DNA from: Flavobacterium chungbukense
GTDB taxonomy: Bacteria > Bacteroidota > Bacteroidia > Flavobacteriales > Flavobacteriaceae
Length of the DNA stretch: 64,000 bases
Reading direction: 5' to 3'
NCBI RefSeq assembly: GCF_020805785.1
Contig: NZ_JAJGZV010000003.1
Location: 519,632 to 583,631 of the forward strand
Below the pieces are notes generated by a model. That model had not been told where the DNA came from. It searched no databases and saw only the letters and a program-made list of their open reading frames with translations. Position numbers and translations under genes: made by a program. Of the stretch, positions 28,523 to 36,808 are shown one piece after another; positions within the stretch are counted from its first letter, which is position 1, and the number at the start of each line of letters is the position of its first letter.

Positions 28523-29164
28523 ATGAAAAAAGTAACCACCGCATTAGCAATGATAACGTTGTGTTTTATTTCCTGTAAAAAAGAAGTAAAGACCGAAGTT
28601 ACAACCGTTGCAGATTCTGTTGCCGTTAAAACGGAAGAACCACTTATTGAAGAACCGGTAGATTCTGCAGCACAAATGAAAGCTTGGCAAGAATACGCAA
28701 CGCCTGGAAATCCGCATAAAATGATGGCAGACGAAGTTGGGACTTGGAACTGCGATATGACTTTCTGGTATGAACCAAATGGAAAACCAGAAAAAGCAAA
28801 TTCTGTAGCCGTTATCAGAATGATTTTAGGAGGTCGTTATCAAGAATCAGATTATAAAGGAACCATGATGGGACAGCCTTTTGAAGGAAAAAGTACTTTA
28901 GCCTACAACAATGCCAGCGAAGAATATACCACAACTTTTATAGACAATATGGGAACTGGAATGATGGTTGCCATGGGAAAATACGATGAAAGTAAAAAGA
29001 GTATGGAATTCAAAGGAGAAATGGTAAATCCCGTTAATGGTAAAAAAACACCTTACCGAGAAGTGTATACGATTGTTGATCCAAAAACAAGAAAAATGGA
29101 AATGTACGATGTCAAAAATGGCTCAGAATATAAAAGCATGGAAATTGTAATGACAAAAAAATAG
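28523..29164 (+). CDS. DUF1579 family lipoprotein
   Basis: A 213-residue predicted lipoprotein (MKKVTTALAMITLCFISCKKE, Cys in the lipobox). After an acidic linker the domain shows the DUF1579 pattern: LGGRYQESDYKGTMMGQPFEGKS, TTFIDNMGTGMM and a final block describing a beta-barrel-like fold. The biochemical role of the family is unknown. It stands alone between two repeat-containing spacers. Confidence 0.8.
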   Translation: MKKVTTALAMITLCFISCKKEVKTEVTTVADSVAVKTEEPLIEEPVDSAAQMKAWQEYATPGNPHKMMADEVGTWNCDMTFWYEPNGKPEKANSVAVIRMILGGRYQESDYKGTMMGQPFEGKSTLAYNNASEEYTTTFIDNMGTGMMVAMGKYDESKKSMEFKGEMVNPVNGKKTPYREVYTIVDPKTRKMEMYDVKNGSEYKSMEIVMTKK

Positions 29165-29176
29165 TTTTCTATTTAG

Positions 29177-29208
29177 AAACAAAGAAACAAAGAAACAAAG
29201 AAACAAAG
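29177..29208 (+). repeat. Tandem octamer AAACAAAG, four copies
   Basis: Four perfect copies of AAACAAAG lie 13 bp after the DUF1579 stop. The following GTTGCAAAGGCACAAAGG is partly complementary to GTGCCTTTGTGGC near 29312-29325, so the spacer can fold back. Possibly slippage-prone. Confidence 0.7.
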
Positions 29209-29341
29209 TTGCAAAGGCACAAAGGCTTATTTCTAAGAGATATAGATTTGTGTCTTTTCGATTTATGTAAAAAACTTTATCACAGCTAAAAAATAATATA
29301 ACTTAGTATCTTCGTGCCTTTGTGGCAAAAAACAAGGAAGA

Positions 29342-29788
29342 ATGGAATTAGAATGGAAAATAAAGCCGTTTGAGGCATTAAATGTAAATGAGCTATATGA
29401 TTTGCTCAAACTTAGAAGTGAAATCTTTGTAGTGGAGCAAAACTGTGTTTATTTGGATCTTGATGGCAAAGACAAAAAAGCTTTACACCTAATGGGAGAA
29501 TATGAAGGCAAAATTGTTGCGTATTCGCGTTTATTCGATGCAGGAATTAGTTTTGATAACGCTTCAATCGGAAGGGTGGTTGTCGACGCGAATTACAGAG
29601 ACAAAAAATGGGGACATGAATTAATGCAAGTCGCAATTGCTGAAATTAAATCCAATTTTGGAAAAGATAAAATAACAATTGGAGCGCAATTGTATTTAAA
29701 GAAATTCTACGAAAGCCACGGTTTTGTGCAGACGAGCGAAATGTATTTAGAGGATGATATTGAACACATTGAGATGATACGAGGCTAA
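29342..29788 (+). CDS. ElaA-like GNAT N-acetyltransferase
   Basis: A 148-residue cytoplasmic protein of the GNAT fold, ElaA subgroup. N-terminal LYDLLKLRSEIFVVEQNCVYLDLDGKD is the ElaA signature; SIGRVVVDANYRDKKWGHELM is the acetyl-CoA-binding motif A (R..V...R....G..L); IGAQLYLKKFYESHGFV is motif B. GNAT enzymes transfer acetyl groups from acetyl-CoA to amines; the acceptor here is unknown. The length is normal for the group. It converges with the OmpA-domain gene only 7 bp away. Confidence 0.9.
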   Translation: MELEWKIKPFEALNVNELYDLLKLRSEIFVVEQNCVYLDLDGKDKKALHLMGEYEGKIVAYSRLFDAGISFDNASIGRVVVDANYRDKKWGHELMQVAIAEIKSNFGKDKITIGAQLYLKKFYESHGFVQTSEMYLEDDIEHIEMIRG

Positions 29789-29795
29789 AAAAGTT

Positions 29796-30599
29796 CTAGA
29801 TAGCAGTAATCAGAAATTCTACCCGCCGATCATACTTATTACCTTTTTTCAGCGGATATTTATTCCCACATCCAATATAGGTCATACGGCTTTTGGAGAT
29901 TTTTTTGGAAATTAAATAATGAAAAACCGTTTTGGCTCGATTCCAAGAAAGTCTTCTTTCTTTTGTATCTCGGTCGATGCCATCGCTGTAAATTTCTGGG
30001 GTACAGCAGACATGTCCACGAATTTCAAACTTTAGATTTTGATATTTTTGAAGTGTTACGGCAACTTTGTCCAGTTCTTTCTTTGCAATTTGAGTTAGTT
30101 TGGCACTTCCAATATTAAAAAGAATGGATTCCAGATAAACTCGATCTCCAACTTTTAATTGGTCTTTAAAGGACGCAACAACTCCTTTTCCTAATGGATC
30201 TTTCTTAACAACTATTAAATCGACCCGCCGATTAAGTAAACGGGTTTCGTTAAGATTTGCTACCGTATCATGCTGTAAAACAATTCGTCCTCTTCCCTCG
30301 AGAATTAGGATTTTACTTTTTTTGAATCCATAACCAACTAAAAGATTCTGGATTTTATTGGCTCGTTTATTCGATAATCTAAAATTGTACTGATCTGTTC
30401 CTCGGTCATCGCAATAGCCATAAATCTGTATAGACTGTACCTGAGAGGTGTCTATGTTTTTTATAAAGTCCGAAACAACATTTATCTGTTTGTCTGTTAA
30501 ATCATACCTGTCAAATTCAAAATAAATGGTTTCAACAGGTTTTTGTTGCGCCGATACTGTATAAAATGAGAAAAGAAGTATGGCAAGATTTAACTTCAT
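29796..30599 (-). CDS. Exported protein with two OmpA-like domains
   Basis: A 267-residue protein with a signal peptide (MKLNLAILLFSFYTVSAQQ) and no lipobox. It contains two OmpA/MotB-type peptidoglycan-binding domains in tandem. The first, about 27-135, has IYFEFDRYDLTDKQ, GYCDDRGTDQYNFRLSNKRA and NRRVDLIV; the second, about 155-267, has ILFNIGSAKLTQ, RGHVCCTPE, RRLSWNRAKTV and DRRVEFLI. There is no membrane barrel, so a periplasmic peptidoglycan-binding role is likely. It starts 3 bp after the S41 protease stop and is the last gene of the rnpA unit. Confidence 0.88.
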   Translation of the reverse strand: MKLNLAILLFSFYTVSAQQKPVETIYFEFDRYDLTDKQINVVSDFIKNIDTSQVQSIQIYGYCDDRGTDQYNFRLSNKRANKIQNLLVGYGFKKSKILILEGRGRIVLQHDTVANLNETRLLNRRVDLIVVKKDPLGKGVVASFKDQLKVGDRVYLESILFNIGSAKLTQIAKKELDKVAVTLQKYQNLKFEIRGHVCCTPEIYSDGIDRDTKERRLSWNRAKTVFHYLISKKISKSRMTYIGCGNKYPLKKGNKYDRRVEFLITAI

Positions 30600-30602
30600 T
30601 CA

Positions 30603-32240
30603 CTACATTTTTAAAATCGTTTTATATTCTGTTTGGTTATTTAATACACTAACTGCTCTTTTGATTTCCGAATTGTTTTTGATGTAAAACTGATACAAAC
30701 CTTCTTGATATTGATATCTTTTAATCAATTCTTCCTGAATCATGTTTTTGATTTCTTTTTGGTTTTTATCCAATAAAGTAGTTTCACTTTTTTCTAAAGC
30801 TGCCAATAATTGCTGATATTCTGGAGCAATAGTTTCATCAATTTTTTCATTTTTTGCTGCCGCTAAAGTATTTCTCAGCGCCACTTCAGTTTCGGTATCA
30901 AAAGAGATTTTATTGGTTTTCAAAAATTGTTTGAAAGCAGTATAATCTGCATCTGAAATAGTGGGAATCTTATCTCCCAAATTCGGGTTTTTGTAATAAT
31001 AAGTCGTTGCATAATCAAAAACACCATCGTTTTTAATTAAAGCCGTAGCAATCGGACTAGTTTTCGTTTCTTCTAGTTCAATATCTGGTAAAACACCTCC
31101 GCCATCATAAACCGTTCTTCCTTTTCTAGTTTTAAAAGCATTGAAATTCTTCGCATCGGTCTTTTGAGCAATTCCATTTTTGTCTTTATGCGCATAGTCC
31201 AAAGCTTGGATACATCTTCCAGAAGGTGTATAATATCTTGAAATTGTTACTTTTAATTGAGTTCCATAAGTCAAATCTACAGAACGTTGCACCAAACCTT
31301 TTCCGAAACTTCTGCTTCCAAGAACAACGGCACGATCCAAATCTTGTAAAGCGCCCGAAACAATTTCAGATGCCGAAGCACTTCTTCCGTTTACTAAAAT
31401 AGCCAATGGAATTTGAGTATCAACTGGTTCTTTCTGAGTTTTATAAGTATTATTGTGTTTTTCGATGCGAGATTTAGTTGTTACAATAACTTCGTTTTTA
31501 GGTACAAACAAATTACAAATGTCAATCGCTTCGTTTAATAAACCTCCAGGATTTCCTCGTAAATCTAAAACGATTTGCGTTGCGCCGTCAGCTTTTAGTT
31601 TTTCAAGTGCTTCTTTTACTTCGTATGAAGCTTTTCTGCTAAAATGTGCCAAAACAATATATCCCGTTTTTTCATCGATTTTTCCGTAGAAAGGAACCGA
31701 CTTGATATCCACTTCATCCAAAACCAAAACCGTCGTAAATGGTTTTCCTTGACGAAGATATTTGATATTGATTTTAGTGTTTTTTGTTCCTTTTAGTAAT
31801 TGAGAAGCATCGTCTTTAAAATCGGCAATTAAAATGTCGCCAATTTGAATAATTTCATCACCCGCTTTTAATCCCGCTTTATCGGCTGGATAATTTTTAT
31901 AAGGTTCACGAACAATTAAACGGTCTTTTTTTCTAGAAATTAAAGCGCCAATTCCGGTATATTCTCCAGTATTATTGATTTTGAAGTTAACAACATCCTG
32001 CTCGTTAAAGTAAACCGTGTACGGATCTAAACTTCCCAGCATGCTTTTGATGGCTTTATCCATCAAATCGCCCGGATTGGTTTCATCTACATAATTAGTG
32101 TTTACAGCTTTAAACAAAGTCGTAAAAATTTCGATCTGTTTGGCAATTTCAAAAAAATCTTCTTTAAAACTGGTTCCAACAAACAACATTCCCGCAGCAG
32201 CCACAGGTATAATAAATTTCTTTTTGAAATACGGATACAT
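30603..32240 (-). CDS. S41 family C-terminal processing peptidase
   Basis: A 545-residue serine protease with an N-terminal signal or anchor (residues 9-25), a PDZ domain (about 95-175, with GIGALISRK and AGDEIIQIGD) and the S41 catalytic domain. The catalytic dyad is Ser in NGRSASASEIVSGAL (about 287) and Lys in SFGKGLVQ (about 313); LDLRGNPGGLL is the conserved strand before it. The family (CtpA, Prc) trims C-termini of envelope proteins. The C-terminal extension after about 400 is helical. It sits between DUF4349 (2-bp gap) and the OmpA-domain gene (3-bp gap). Confidence 0.93.
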   Translation of the reverse strand: MYPYFKKKFIIPVAAAGMLFVGTSFKEDFFEIAKQIEIFTTLFKAVNTNYVDETNPGDLMDKAIKSMLGSLDPYTVYFNEQDVVNFKINNTGEYTGIGALISRKKDRLIVREPYKNYPADKAGLKAGDEIIQIGDILIADFKDDASQLLKGTKNTKINIKYLRQGKPFTTVLVLDEVDIKSVPFYGKIDEKTGYIVLAHFSRKASYEVKEALEKLKADGATQIVLDLRGNPGGLLNEAIDICNLFVPKNEVIVTTKSRIEKHNNTYKTQKEPVDTQIPLAILVNGRSASASEIVSGALQDLDRAVVLGSRSFGKGLVQRSVDLTYGTQLKVTISRYYTPSGRCIQALDYAHKDKNGIAQKTDAKNFNAFKTRKGRTVYDGGGVLPDIELEETKTSPIATALIKNDGVFDYATTYYYKNPNLGDKIPTISDADYTAFKQFLKTNKISFDTETEVALRNTLAAAKNEKIDETIAPEYQQLLAALEKSETTLLDKNQKEIKNMIQEELIKRYQYQEGLYQFYIKNNSEIKRAVSVLNNQTEYKTILKM

Positions 32241-32242
32241 GA

Positions 32243-33052
32243 TTATTCTTTTTTTCTTTTTAATCTTTTTCTAATAAAATAGGCGAATACAAAAAACAGG
32301 ATGACAAATGGCCAAACGCTTAATAATGAAATAAATAAATCGGATAAACTGAAAAATCCAGATTTAATGGCGGTCCAAAGTTTGGAACCATATGATATTT
32401 TAACGCCTTCTTTTTGGGCAATTGTTTTATAAAATTCAATGGTAACGGTGCTCAAAGAAACTTGATTTTCTAAATATTTTAATTCCCCTTCTTTGGCTTC
32501 AATTTCTTCTCGAATCGCTGAAATCTGTTTTTCAATCTCTAAAATCTCACTGACTTTACTGGCTTTTTGTAAAATTTCAATATAACGATCTTCTAGTTTT
32601 TTCTTTGTTTTTAATCTGGAGGTGAGATCAATATATTGCGCCGTAACATCGGTAGCAGAAATGTCTTTACGTTCAAAAAACGAAACTCCTTTCGAAATGG
32701 CATTTATAAATAGATCGAAATTTTGACTTGGAACTTTAACCGTAATATTTCTGTATAAAGTATTATAATCTTTTCCTTCAGAATCATTTAAGATACTGCC
32801 TTGATTTGCTTTAATTGCGTTTTGGATTTGTTCAAAAGTCTTTTCGAGATCATCCGTTTCAAATTTAATAGAAGCATTTTTAATTATTTTCTTCGGTACG
32901 TTTGGCAGATCTAAACCTGCGCTTTTATTAGCAGGAGTTATTTGTGCCATCGTGATACCCAGATTTTCAGCTTTTGCTTCAGCGGAAGCTTCACTTTTAG
33001 TGCAAGCTGAAATAAATAAAAAGAAAATGGACAAGAAGAAAATAGATCGCAT
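32243..33052 (-). CDS. DUF4349 family membrane lipoprotein
   Basis: A 269-residue protein with a lipobox (FFLFISAC), a DUF4349 domain (KIIKNASIKFETDDLEKTFEQIQ, YRNITVKVPSQNFDLFINAI), a charged coiled coil (about 150-205, KKKLEDRYIEILQKASKVSE) and one C-terminal membrane helix (about 240-262) followed by RKRLKRKKE. The family is widespread and its role is unknown. The double anchor (lipid plus helix) is normal for DUF4349 proteins. It is tightly linked to the S41 protease gene (2 bp). Confidence 0.85.
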   Translation of the reverse strand: MRSIFFLSIFFLFISACTKSEASAEAKAENLGITMAQITPANKSAGLDLPNVPKKIIKNASIKFETDDLEKTFEQIQNAIKANQGSILNDSEGKDYNTLYRNITVKVPSQNFDLFINAISKGVSFFERKDISATDVTAQYIDLTSRLKTKKKLEDRYIEILQKASKVSEILEIEKQISAIREEIEAKEGELKYLENQVSLSTVTIEFYKTIAQKEGVKISYGSKLWTAIKSGFFSLSDLFISLLSVWPFVILFFVFAYFIRKRLKRKKE

Positions 33053-33122
33053 AAAATTTCAATTTAAATCTAAAACTACGATTTTTTTGTCTAATTTGAT
33101 TATTAATCTTACGTTTTGAGTT

Positions 33123-33527
33123 TTACGATTCTATTTTCTGTTCAGAATCGGGAGTTTTATTGATTTGAAGTGAAAATTTCTCAAACAATTGAATCATTTT
33201 GGTATTGATTTCTTCGTAAGATAATCGGTCTTTGGTCTGATAAAAAAGCATTATCGAATAGTTTTGATCGAGATTATCCAAAAGTAAATGTTTGTTTAAA
33301 CGATAGGTTTCTCTCAAAACCCTTTTGAAGTAATTTCGATCAACTGCTTTCTTGAAATATTTCTTCGAAACCGAAACGCCAATCTTGGTTCCTTCTTCTG
33401 AATTTTCTTCCGCTTGACGGTAAACCAAACGAAGCGGATATTTAGATACCGATTTACCATCAGAAAATAATAATCCAATAATGGTTTTGCTTTTTAAACG
33501 CTCGTTTTTAGGGTAATTGAAGTTCAT
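33123..33527 (-). CDS. rnpA: Ribonuclease P protein component
   Basis: The small basic protein (134 residues) that binds the RNase P RNA and helps mature tRNA 5' ends. Visible family motifs: FNYPKNERLKSK at the N-terminus, KIGVSVSKKYFKKAVDRNYFKRVLRE, the RNR-like signature here RNYFKR, and YRLNKH after it. The length is normal. It has its own -7 element (33559-33566) and heads the minus-strand cluster rnpA-DUF4349-S41-OmpA. It is not next to rpmH as in many bacteria, which is common in this phylum. Confidence 0.94.
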   Translation of the reverse strand: MNFNYPKNERLKSKTIIGLLFSDGKSVSKYPLRLVYRQAEENSEEGTKIGVSVSKKYFKKAVDRNYFKRVLRETYRLNKHLLLDNLDQNYSIMLFYQTKDRLSYEEINTKMIQLFEKFSLQINKTPDSEQKIES

Positions 33528-33558
33528 TTAATTCAGAAAAAATTTGCAAATTTTGCTA

Positions 33559-33566
33559 CAAAGGTA
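33559..33566 (-). promoter_or_regulatory. -7 promoter element of rnpA
   Basis: On the minus strand TACCTTTG matches TAnnTTTG 32 bp before the rnpA ATG. Confidence 0.5.
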
Positions 33567-33626
33567 CAATTAAACCAGAAAAACGGTTATTGTTTTTAAT
33601 TTTAATAAGTCTAAAAATATATTTAT

Positions 33627-33634
33627 TACTTTTG
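33627..33634 (+). promoter_or_regulatory. -7 promoter element of plsC-like gene
   Basis: TACTTTTG matches TAnnTTTG 19 bp before the ATG at 33653; it is divergent from the rnpA promoter 60 bp away. Confidence 0.55.
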
Positions 33635-33652
33635 CGCATTAATTTTTGAAGC

Positions 33653-34399
33653 ATGGAAAAAATTATATCTTATCCAATATCGGTAATTTACTATTTATTA
33701 TTTGGTTTGTGTTTGGCTGTTTTTCATCCCATTCAATGGATTTGTTTAAATGTTTTTGGTTACCAGGCTCACAAAAAAAGTGTTGATTATTTAAACTTCT
33801 GCCTATTAAAATGTACAAATCTTGTTGGAACAAGGTATACAATTGAAAATCGAGAGACTATTCCGCAAGGAGTTCCAATCATTTTCGTGGCAAATCATCA
33901 AAGTATGTACGATATCGTGGCAATGATTTGGTACTTTAGACGTTTTCATTGTAAATTTGTAAGTAAGAAGGAATTAGGCAGCGGAATTCCGAGTGTTTCT
34001 TTTAATTTGAAATACGGCGGATCTGTCTTAATTGACCGAAAAGACCCTAAACAAGCGATACCAGTTATCAAAGGCTTGTCTGAATATATCGAAAAAAACA
34101 CAAGATCTGCCGTTATTTTTCCAGAAGGAACAAGAAGTAAGACAGGAAAACCAAAAGAATTCGCTCAAAGCGGCTTAAAAATTCTATGCAAATATGCGCC
34201 ATCTGCATATGTTGTACCGGTAAGTATTAATAATTCTTGGAAAATGGTAAAATTTGGTTTTTTTCCTGTTGGTTTAGGAAATCACCTGAAATTTACAGCG
34301 CATAAAGCCTTGGCTGTCAAAGATTATAAATTTGATGAGCTGATGGAGATTACTGAAAAAGCAGTTAAAGAAGGAATAAATGAGTATAAACAGGTTTAA
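33653..34399 (+). CDS. plsC: 1-acyl-sn-glycerol-3-phosphate acyltransferase
   Basis: A 248-residue membrane-associated enzyme that acylates lysophosphatidic acid to phosphatidic acid. It has an N-terminal membrane segment (about 8-30), the acyltransferase H(X4)D motif NHQSMYD (His82, Asp87), the block GGSVLIDRKD and FPEGTRSKTG (about 156-165). The length is typical. It is followed after 45 bp by an acyl-ACP desaturase in the same direction, so a phospholipid/fatty-acid pair is likely. Paralogues acting on other lysolipids cannot be excluded. Confidence 0.92.
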   Translation: MEKIISYPISVIYYLLFGLCLAVFHPIQWICLNVFGYQAHKKSVDYLNFCLLKCTNLVGTRYTIENRETIPQGVPIIFVANHQSMYDIVAMIWYFRRFHCKFVSKKELGSGIPSVSFNLKYGGSVLIDRKDPKQAIPVIKGLSEYIEKNTRSAVIFPEGTRSKTGKPKEFAQSGLKILCKYAPSAYVVPVSINNSWKMVKFGFFPVGLGNHLKFTAHKALAVKDYKFDELMEITEKAVKEGINEYKQV

Positions 34400-34444
34400 G
34401 TTTTGGTGCGAGCTAAAACGTACAACCCAAATCTATAATAAGTA

Positions 34445-35437
34445 ATGTCTATAAAAAACATTAGATTAGAAGTAATGCAGTTTTTGGAGAAAAACGTGGA
34501 TAGCTTCGTTGAACAGTATTTAATTCCAGTGGAAAAAATTTGGCAGCCGTCGGATTTTCTACCTAATTCTGAAGGAGAAAATTTCTTTGAAGAGGTAAAA
34601 GAATTACGCGAAATTGCTAAAGAACTTCCATATGATTTCTGGGTTACACTTGTTGGTGATACAATCACTGAAGAGGCTTTACCTACATATGAATCTTGGT
34701 TAATGGATGTCGAAGGCGTAAACCAAGTAGAAAATGGTGGAAACGGTTGGTCTAAATGGATCCGTCAATGGACCGGAGAAGAAAACCGCCACGGAGATCT
34801 TTTGAATAAATACTTGTATTTGTCTGGTCGTGTGAATATGCGTGAAATCGAAATGACAACACAGCACTTAATCAACGACGGTTTTGATATTGGAACTGGA
34901 TCTGACCCATACAAAAACTTTGTATACACTAGTTTTCAGGAATTAGCAACTTACGTTTCTCACAATAGAGTTTCGCAGATCGCAAAGAAATTTGGCGATA
35001 ACAAGTTGTCTAAAATGTGTAAAATGATTGCAGGTGATGAAATGCGTCATCACCACGCATACAGCGAATTTGTTACTAGAATTTTCCAAGTTGATCCAAG
35101 CGAAATGATGTTGGCTTTTCAATATATGATGAAGCAGAAAATCGTGATGCCAGCGCACTTCTTGAGAGAATCTGGACAAAAAATAAGCACTGCTTTTGAG
35201 CAATTCTCAGATTCAGCGCAACGTATCGGAGTTTATACAGCTAATGATTATGTTGATATTATGCAGAAATTAATCACTAAATGGGAAGTTGATAAAATCA
35301 CCAATTTGACTGATGAAGCAGAAAAAGCACGTGATTACTTAATGAAATTACCAGCTCGTATGGCTAAAATCTCAGAAAGAATTGTAATTCCGCAAGAATC
35401 GCACATCTTTAAATGGGTTGAACCAGCTAGATTGTAG
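34445..35437 (+). CDS. Soluble acyl-ACP desaturase (fatty acid desaturase type 2)
   Basis: A 330-residue soluble di-iron enzyme that introduces a cis double bond into acyl-ACP, as plant stearoyl-ACP desaturases do. The di-iron ligands are visible as two E/D-E-x-x-H motifs: EENRH (112-116) and DEMRH (198-202), plus Glu166 in FQELATYVSH. YDFWVTLVGD and GRVNMREIEMTTQHLI are further family blocks. The length is close to the family norm. It probably forms a transcription unit with the acyltransferase 45 bp upstream. Confidence 0.93.
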   Translation: MSIKNIRLEVMQFLEKNVDSFVEQYLIPVEKIWQPSDFLPNSEGENFFEEVKELREIAKELPYDFWVTLVGDTITEEALPTYESWLMDVEGVNQVENGGNGWSKWIRQWTGEENRHGDLLNKYLYLSGRVNMREIEMTTQHLINDGFDIGTGSDPYKNFVYTSFQELATYVSHNRVSQIAKKFGDNKLSKMCKMIAGDEMRHHHAYSEFVTRIFQVDPSEMMLAFQYMMKQKIVMPAHFLRESGQKISTAFEQFSDSAQRIGVYTANDYVDIMQKLITKWEVDKITNLTDEAEKARDYLMKLPARMAKISERIVIPQESHIFKWVEPARL

Positions 35438-35484
35438 ATTTTAGATTTCTGATTTTAGAGTTTAGGTATGTGATTTGTGAAGCT

Positions 35485-35559
35485 TGTCCTCCTGAGCGAA
35501 GTCGAAGGATCTCATGCTAAATCAATACTATATGTCCTTCGACTTCGCTCAGGAAGACA
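35485..35559. repeat. 25-nt inverted repeat (CTGAGCGAAGTCGAAGG type)
   Basis: Arms at 35485-35509 and 35535-35559 are complementary with one mismatch, around a 25-nt loop. The core word CTGAGCGAAGTCGAAGG is a widely dispersed intergenic repeat in Bacteroidota. It lies in the 268-bp spacer between the desaturase and HD genes and may also act as a stem-loop terminator, although no T-run follows. Confidence 0.85.
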
Positions 35560-35705
35560 TAAAAACGAGAATTTGAAATTTTAGATTTTTCATTAAAAGC
35601 AACAATGTTGCTTTAGTATAAATTAAAATATATTTGTTGATTGTTGAAGGCTTTAAGTCTTTGATAATCAACATTTTTTTATAAAATGTAATTAAAAATA
35701 ATTGG

Positions 35706-36359
35706 ATGAGTGCTTCAGAATTAATTATTAAAACAATTGTTTTCGTAAAAGAAAAACTAAACGATGCCGAAGGCGGACACGATTGGTTTCATATCGAACG
35801 TGTTTATAAAAACGCACTTTTGATTGCAAAAGATACGGACTGCGACACTACAGTTGTGCAATTGGGCGCTTTACTGCATGATATTGCAGACAGTAAATTT
35901 CATAACGGTGATGAAACTATTGGGCCAAAAACAGCAAGAGCTTTTTTAGAAGCTCAAAATGTTTGTGAGGATATAATAGCTCATGTGGTCAATATCATTG
36001 AAAATATCTCTTATAAAGGCGGAAATTTCGAAAAGAAGTTCTCTTCTGTCGAATTGGATATTGTACAAGATGCGGATCGTTTGGATGCAATTGGAGCAAT
36101 TGGAGTCGCAAGAGCGTTTAATTATGGCGGATTTAAAAACAGGGCTTTATATAATCCAGAAATTGCGCCGGTTACCAATATGACAAAAGAAGAGTATAAA
36201 AAGAACAATGCACCAACGATTAATCATTTCTATGAAAAGCTCTTACTTTTAAAAGATAAAATGAATACCGAAAAAGGAAAAGAAATCGCTGCCGAAAGAC
36301 ACCGTTTTATGGAATCTTTTCTAGCTCAGTTTTATGCAGAATGGGAAGGGGTGGAATAA
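35706..36359 (+). CDS. HD-domain phosphohydrolase
   Basis: A 217-residue cytoplasmic metal-dependent HD hydrolase. The metal ligands are visible: His25 in GGHDWFH with His29, the HD pair His58-Asp59 in LLHDIAD, and the distal Asp in QDADRLDAIGAIG. The C-terminal HFYEKLLLLKDKMNT..A..RH.FM is typical of the YedJ/YpgQ-like subgroup, whose members hydrolyse nucleotides or related phosphates. The substrate is not deducible from sequence. It converges with a tiny minus-strand gene with a 2-bp gap. Confidence 0.9.
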   Translation: MSASELIIKTIVFVKEKLNDAEGGHDWFHIERVYKNALLIAKDTDCDTTVVQLGALLHDIADSKFHNGDETIGPKTARAFLEAQNVCEDIIAHVVNIIENISYKGGNFEKKFSSVELDIVQDADRLDAIGAIGVARAFNYGGFKNRALYNPEIAPVTNMTKEEYKKNNAPTINHFYEKLLLLKDKMNTEKGKEIAAERHRFMESFLAQFYAEWEGVE

Positions 36360-36361
36360 TC

Positions 36362-36481
36362 TTAATGGTATTTCATCATAAAGTAAACCAGTAAGGAAGC
36401 ACTTGTAAAACCTAATGTAAACCATAATAATCGGGCAACTCTATTGTCTCGAATTATTTCTGTTTTATTTCTATTGGCCAT
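36362..36481 (-). CDS. 39-residue single-pass membrane protein
   Basis: A short open frame reads MANRNKTEIIRDNRVARLLWF followed by TLGFTSASLLVYFMMKYH. It has a charged N-terminus and one hydrophobic helix (about 18-35). The composition is protein-like and the frame ends cleanly, but there is no recognisable family and no strong ribosome binding site. It lies between the HD gene and the feo terminator. I rate it as a probable small membrane protein of unknown role. Confidence 0.5.
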   Translation of the reverse strand: MANRNKTEIIRDNRVARLLWFTLGFTSASLLVYFMMKYH

Positions 36482-36578
36482 TTCAATTAATTTTAGGCAT
36501 CAAAAGTAGCTTTCAAAAAATATACAAATAATCTATCTAGGTTTAAAAAATAACATAAAAAGACATTTTTTGAAGAAT

Positions 36579-36621
36579 AAAAAAGCTTCACACGAATTTA
36601 AAATTCATGTGAAGCTTTTTT
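36579..36621 (-). terminator. Intrinsic terminator of the feo operon
   Basis: A near-perfect inverted repeat, AAAAAAGCTTCACACGAA with the matching half ending TTCATGTGAAGCTTTTTT, flanked by A and T runs. It can work in both directions and lies 56 bp downstream of the last feo gene. Confidence 0.85.
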
Positions 36622-36676
36622 ATTGGTATTTTTAAACCTTAATACCTCAGAATCTCAGCACCTTAGAACCTTGCAA

Positions 36677-36802
36677 CTAAGAACATCCACAATCAGTTCC
36701 ATTACCGCAGTCTTTTTTCTTTTTCGATTTAAAGAAAAACTTTTTAATCAAAAAAGCAACGGCTAGTCCTAATATTATAAAGGCTATAATTTCTTGAAAC
36801 AT
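36677..36802 (-). CDS. FeoB-associated Cys-rich membrane protein
   Basis: A 41-residue protein read from the minus strand: a hydrophobic helix (about 4-19, IIAFIILGLAVAFLI), a basic KKFFFKSKKKK segment, then DCGNGTDCGCS with three Cys (32, 38, 40). This is the pattern of the small 'FeoB-associated Cys-rich membrane protein' family. It starts 6 bp after the feoB stop, completing a feoA-feoB-small protein operon. By analogy with FeoC-type partners it may bind iron or modulate FeoB; that is inference. Confidence 0.85.
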   Translation of the reverse strand: MFQEIIAFIILGLAVAFLIKKFFFKSKKKKDCGNGTDCGCS

Positions 36803-36808
36803 AACTTT

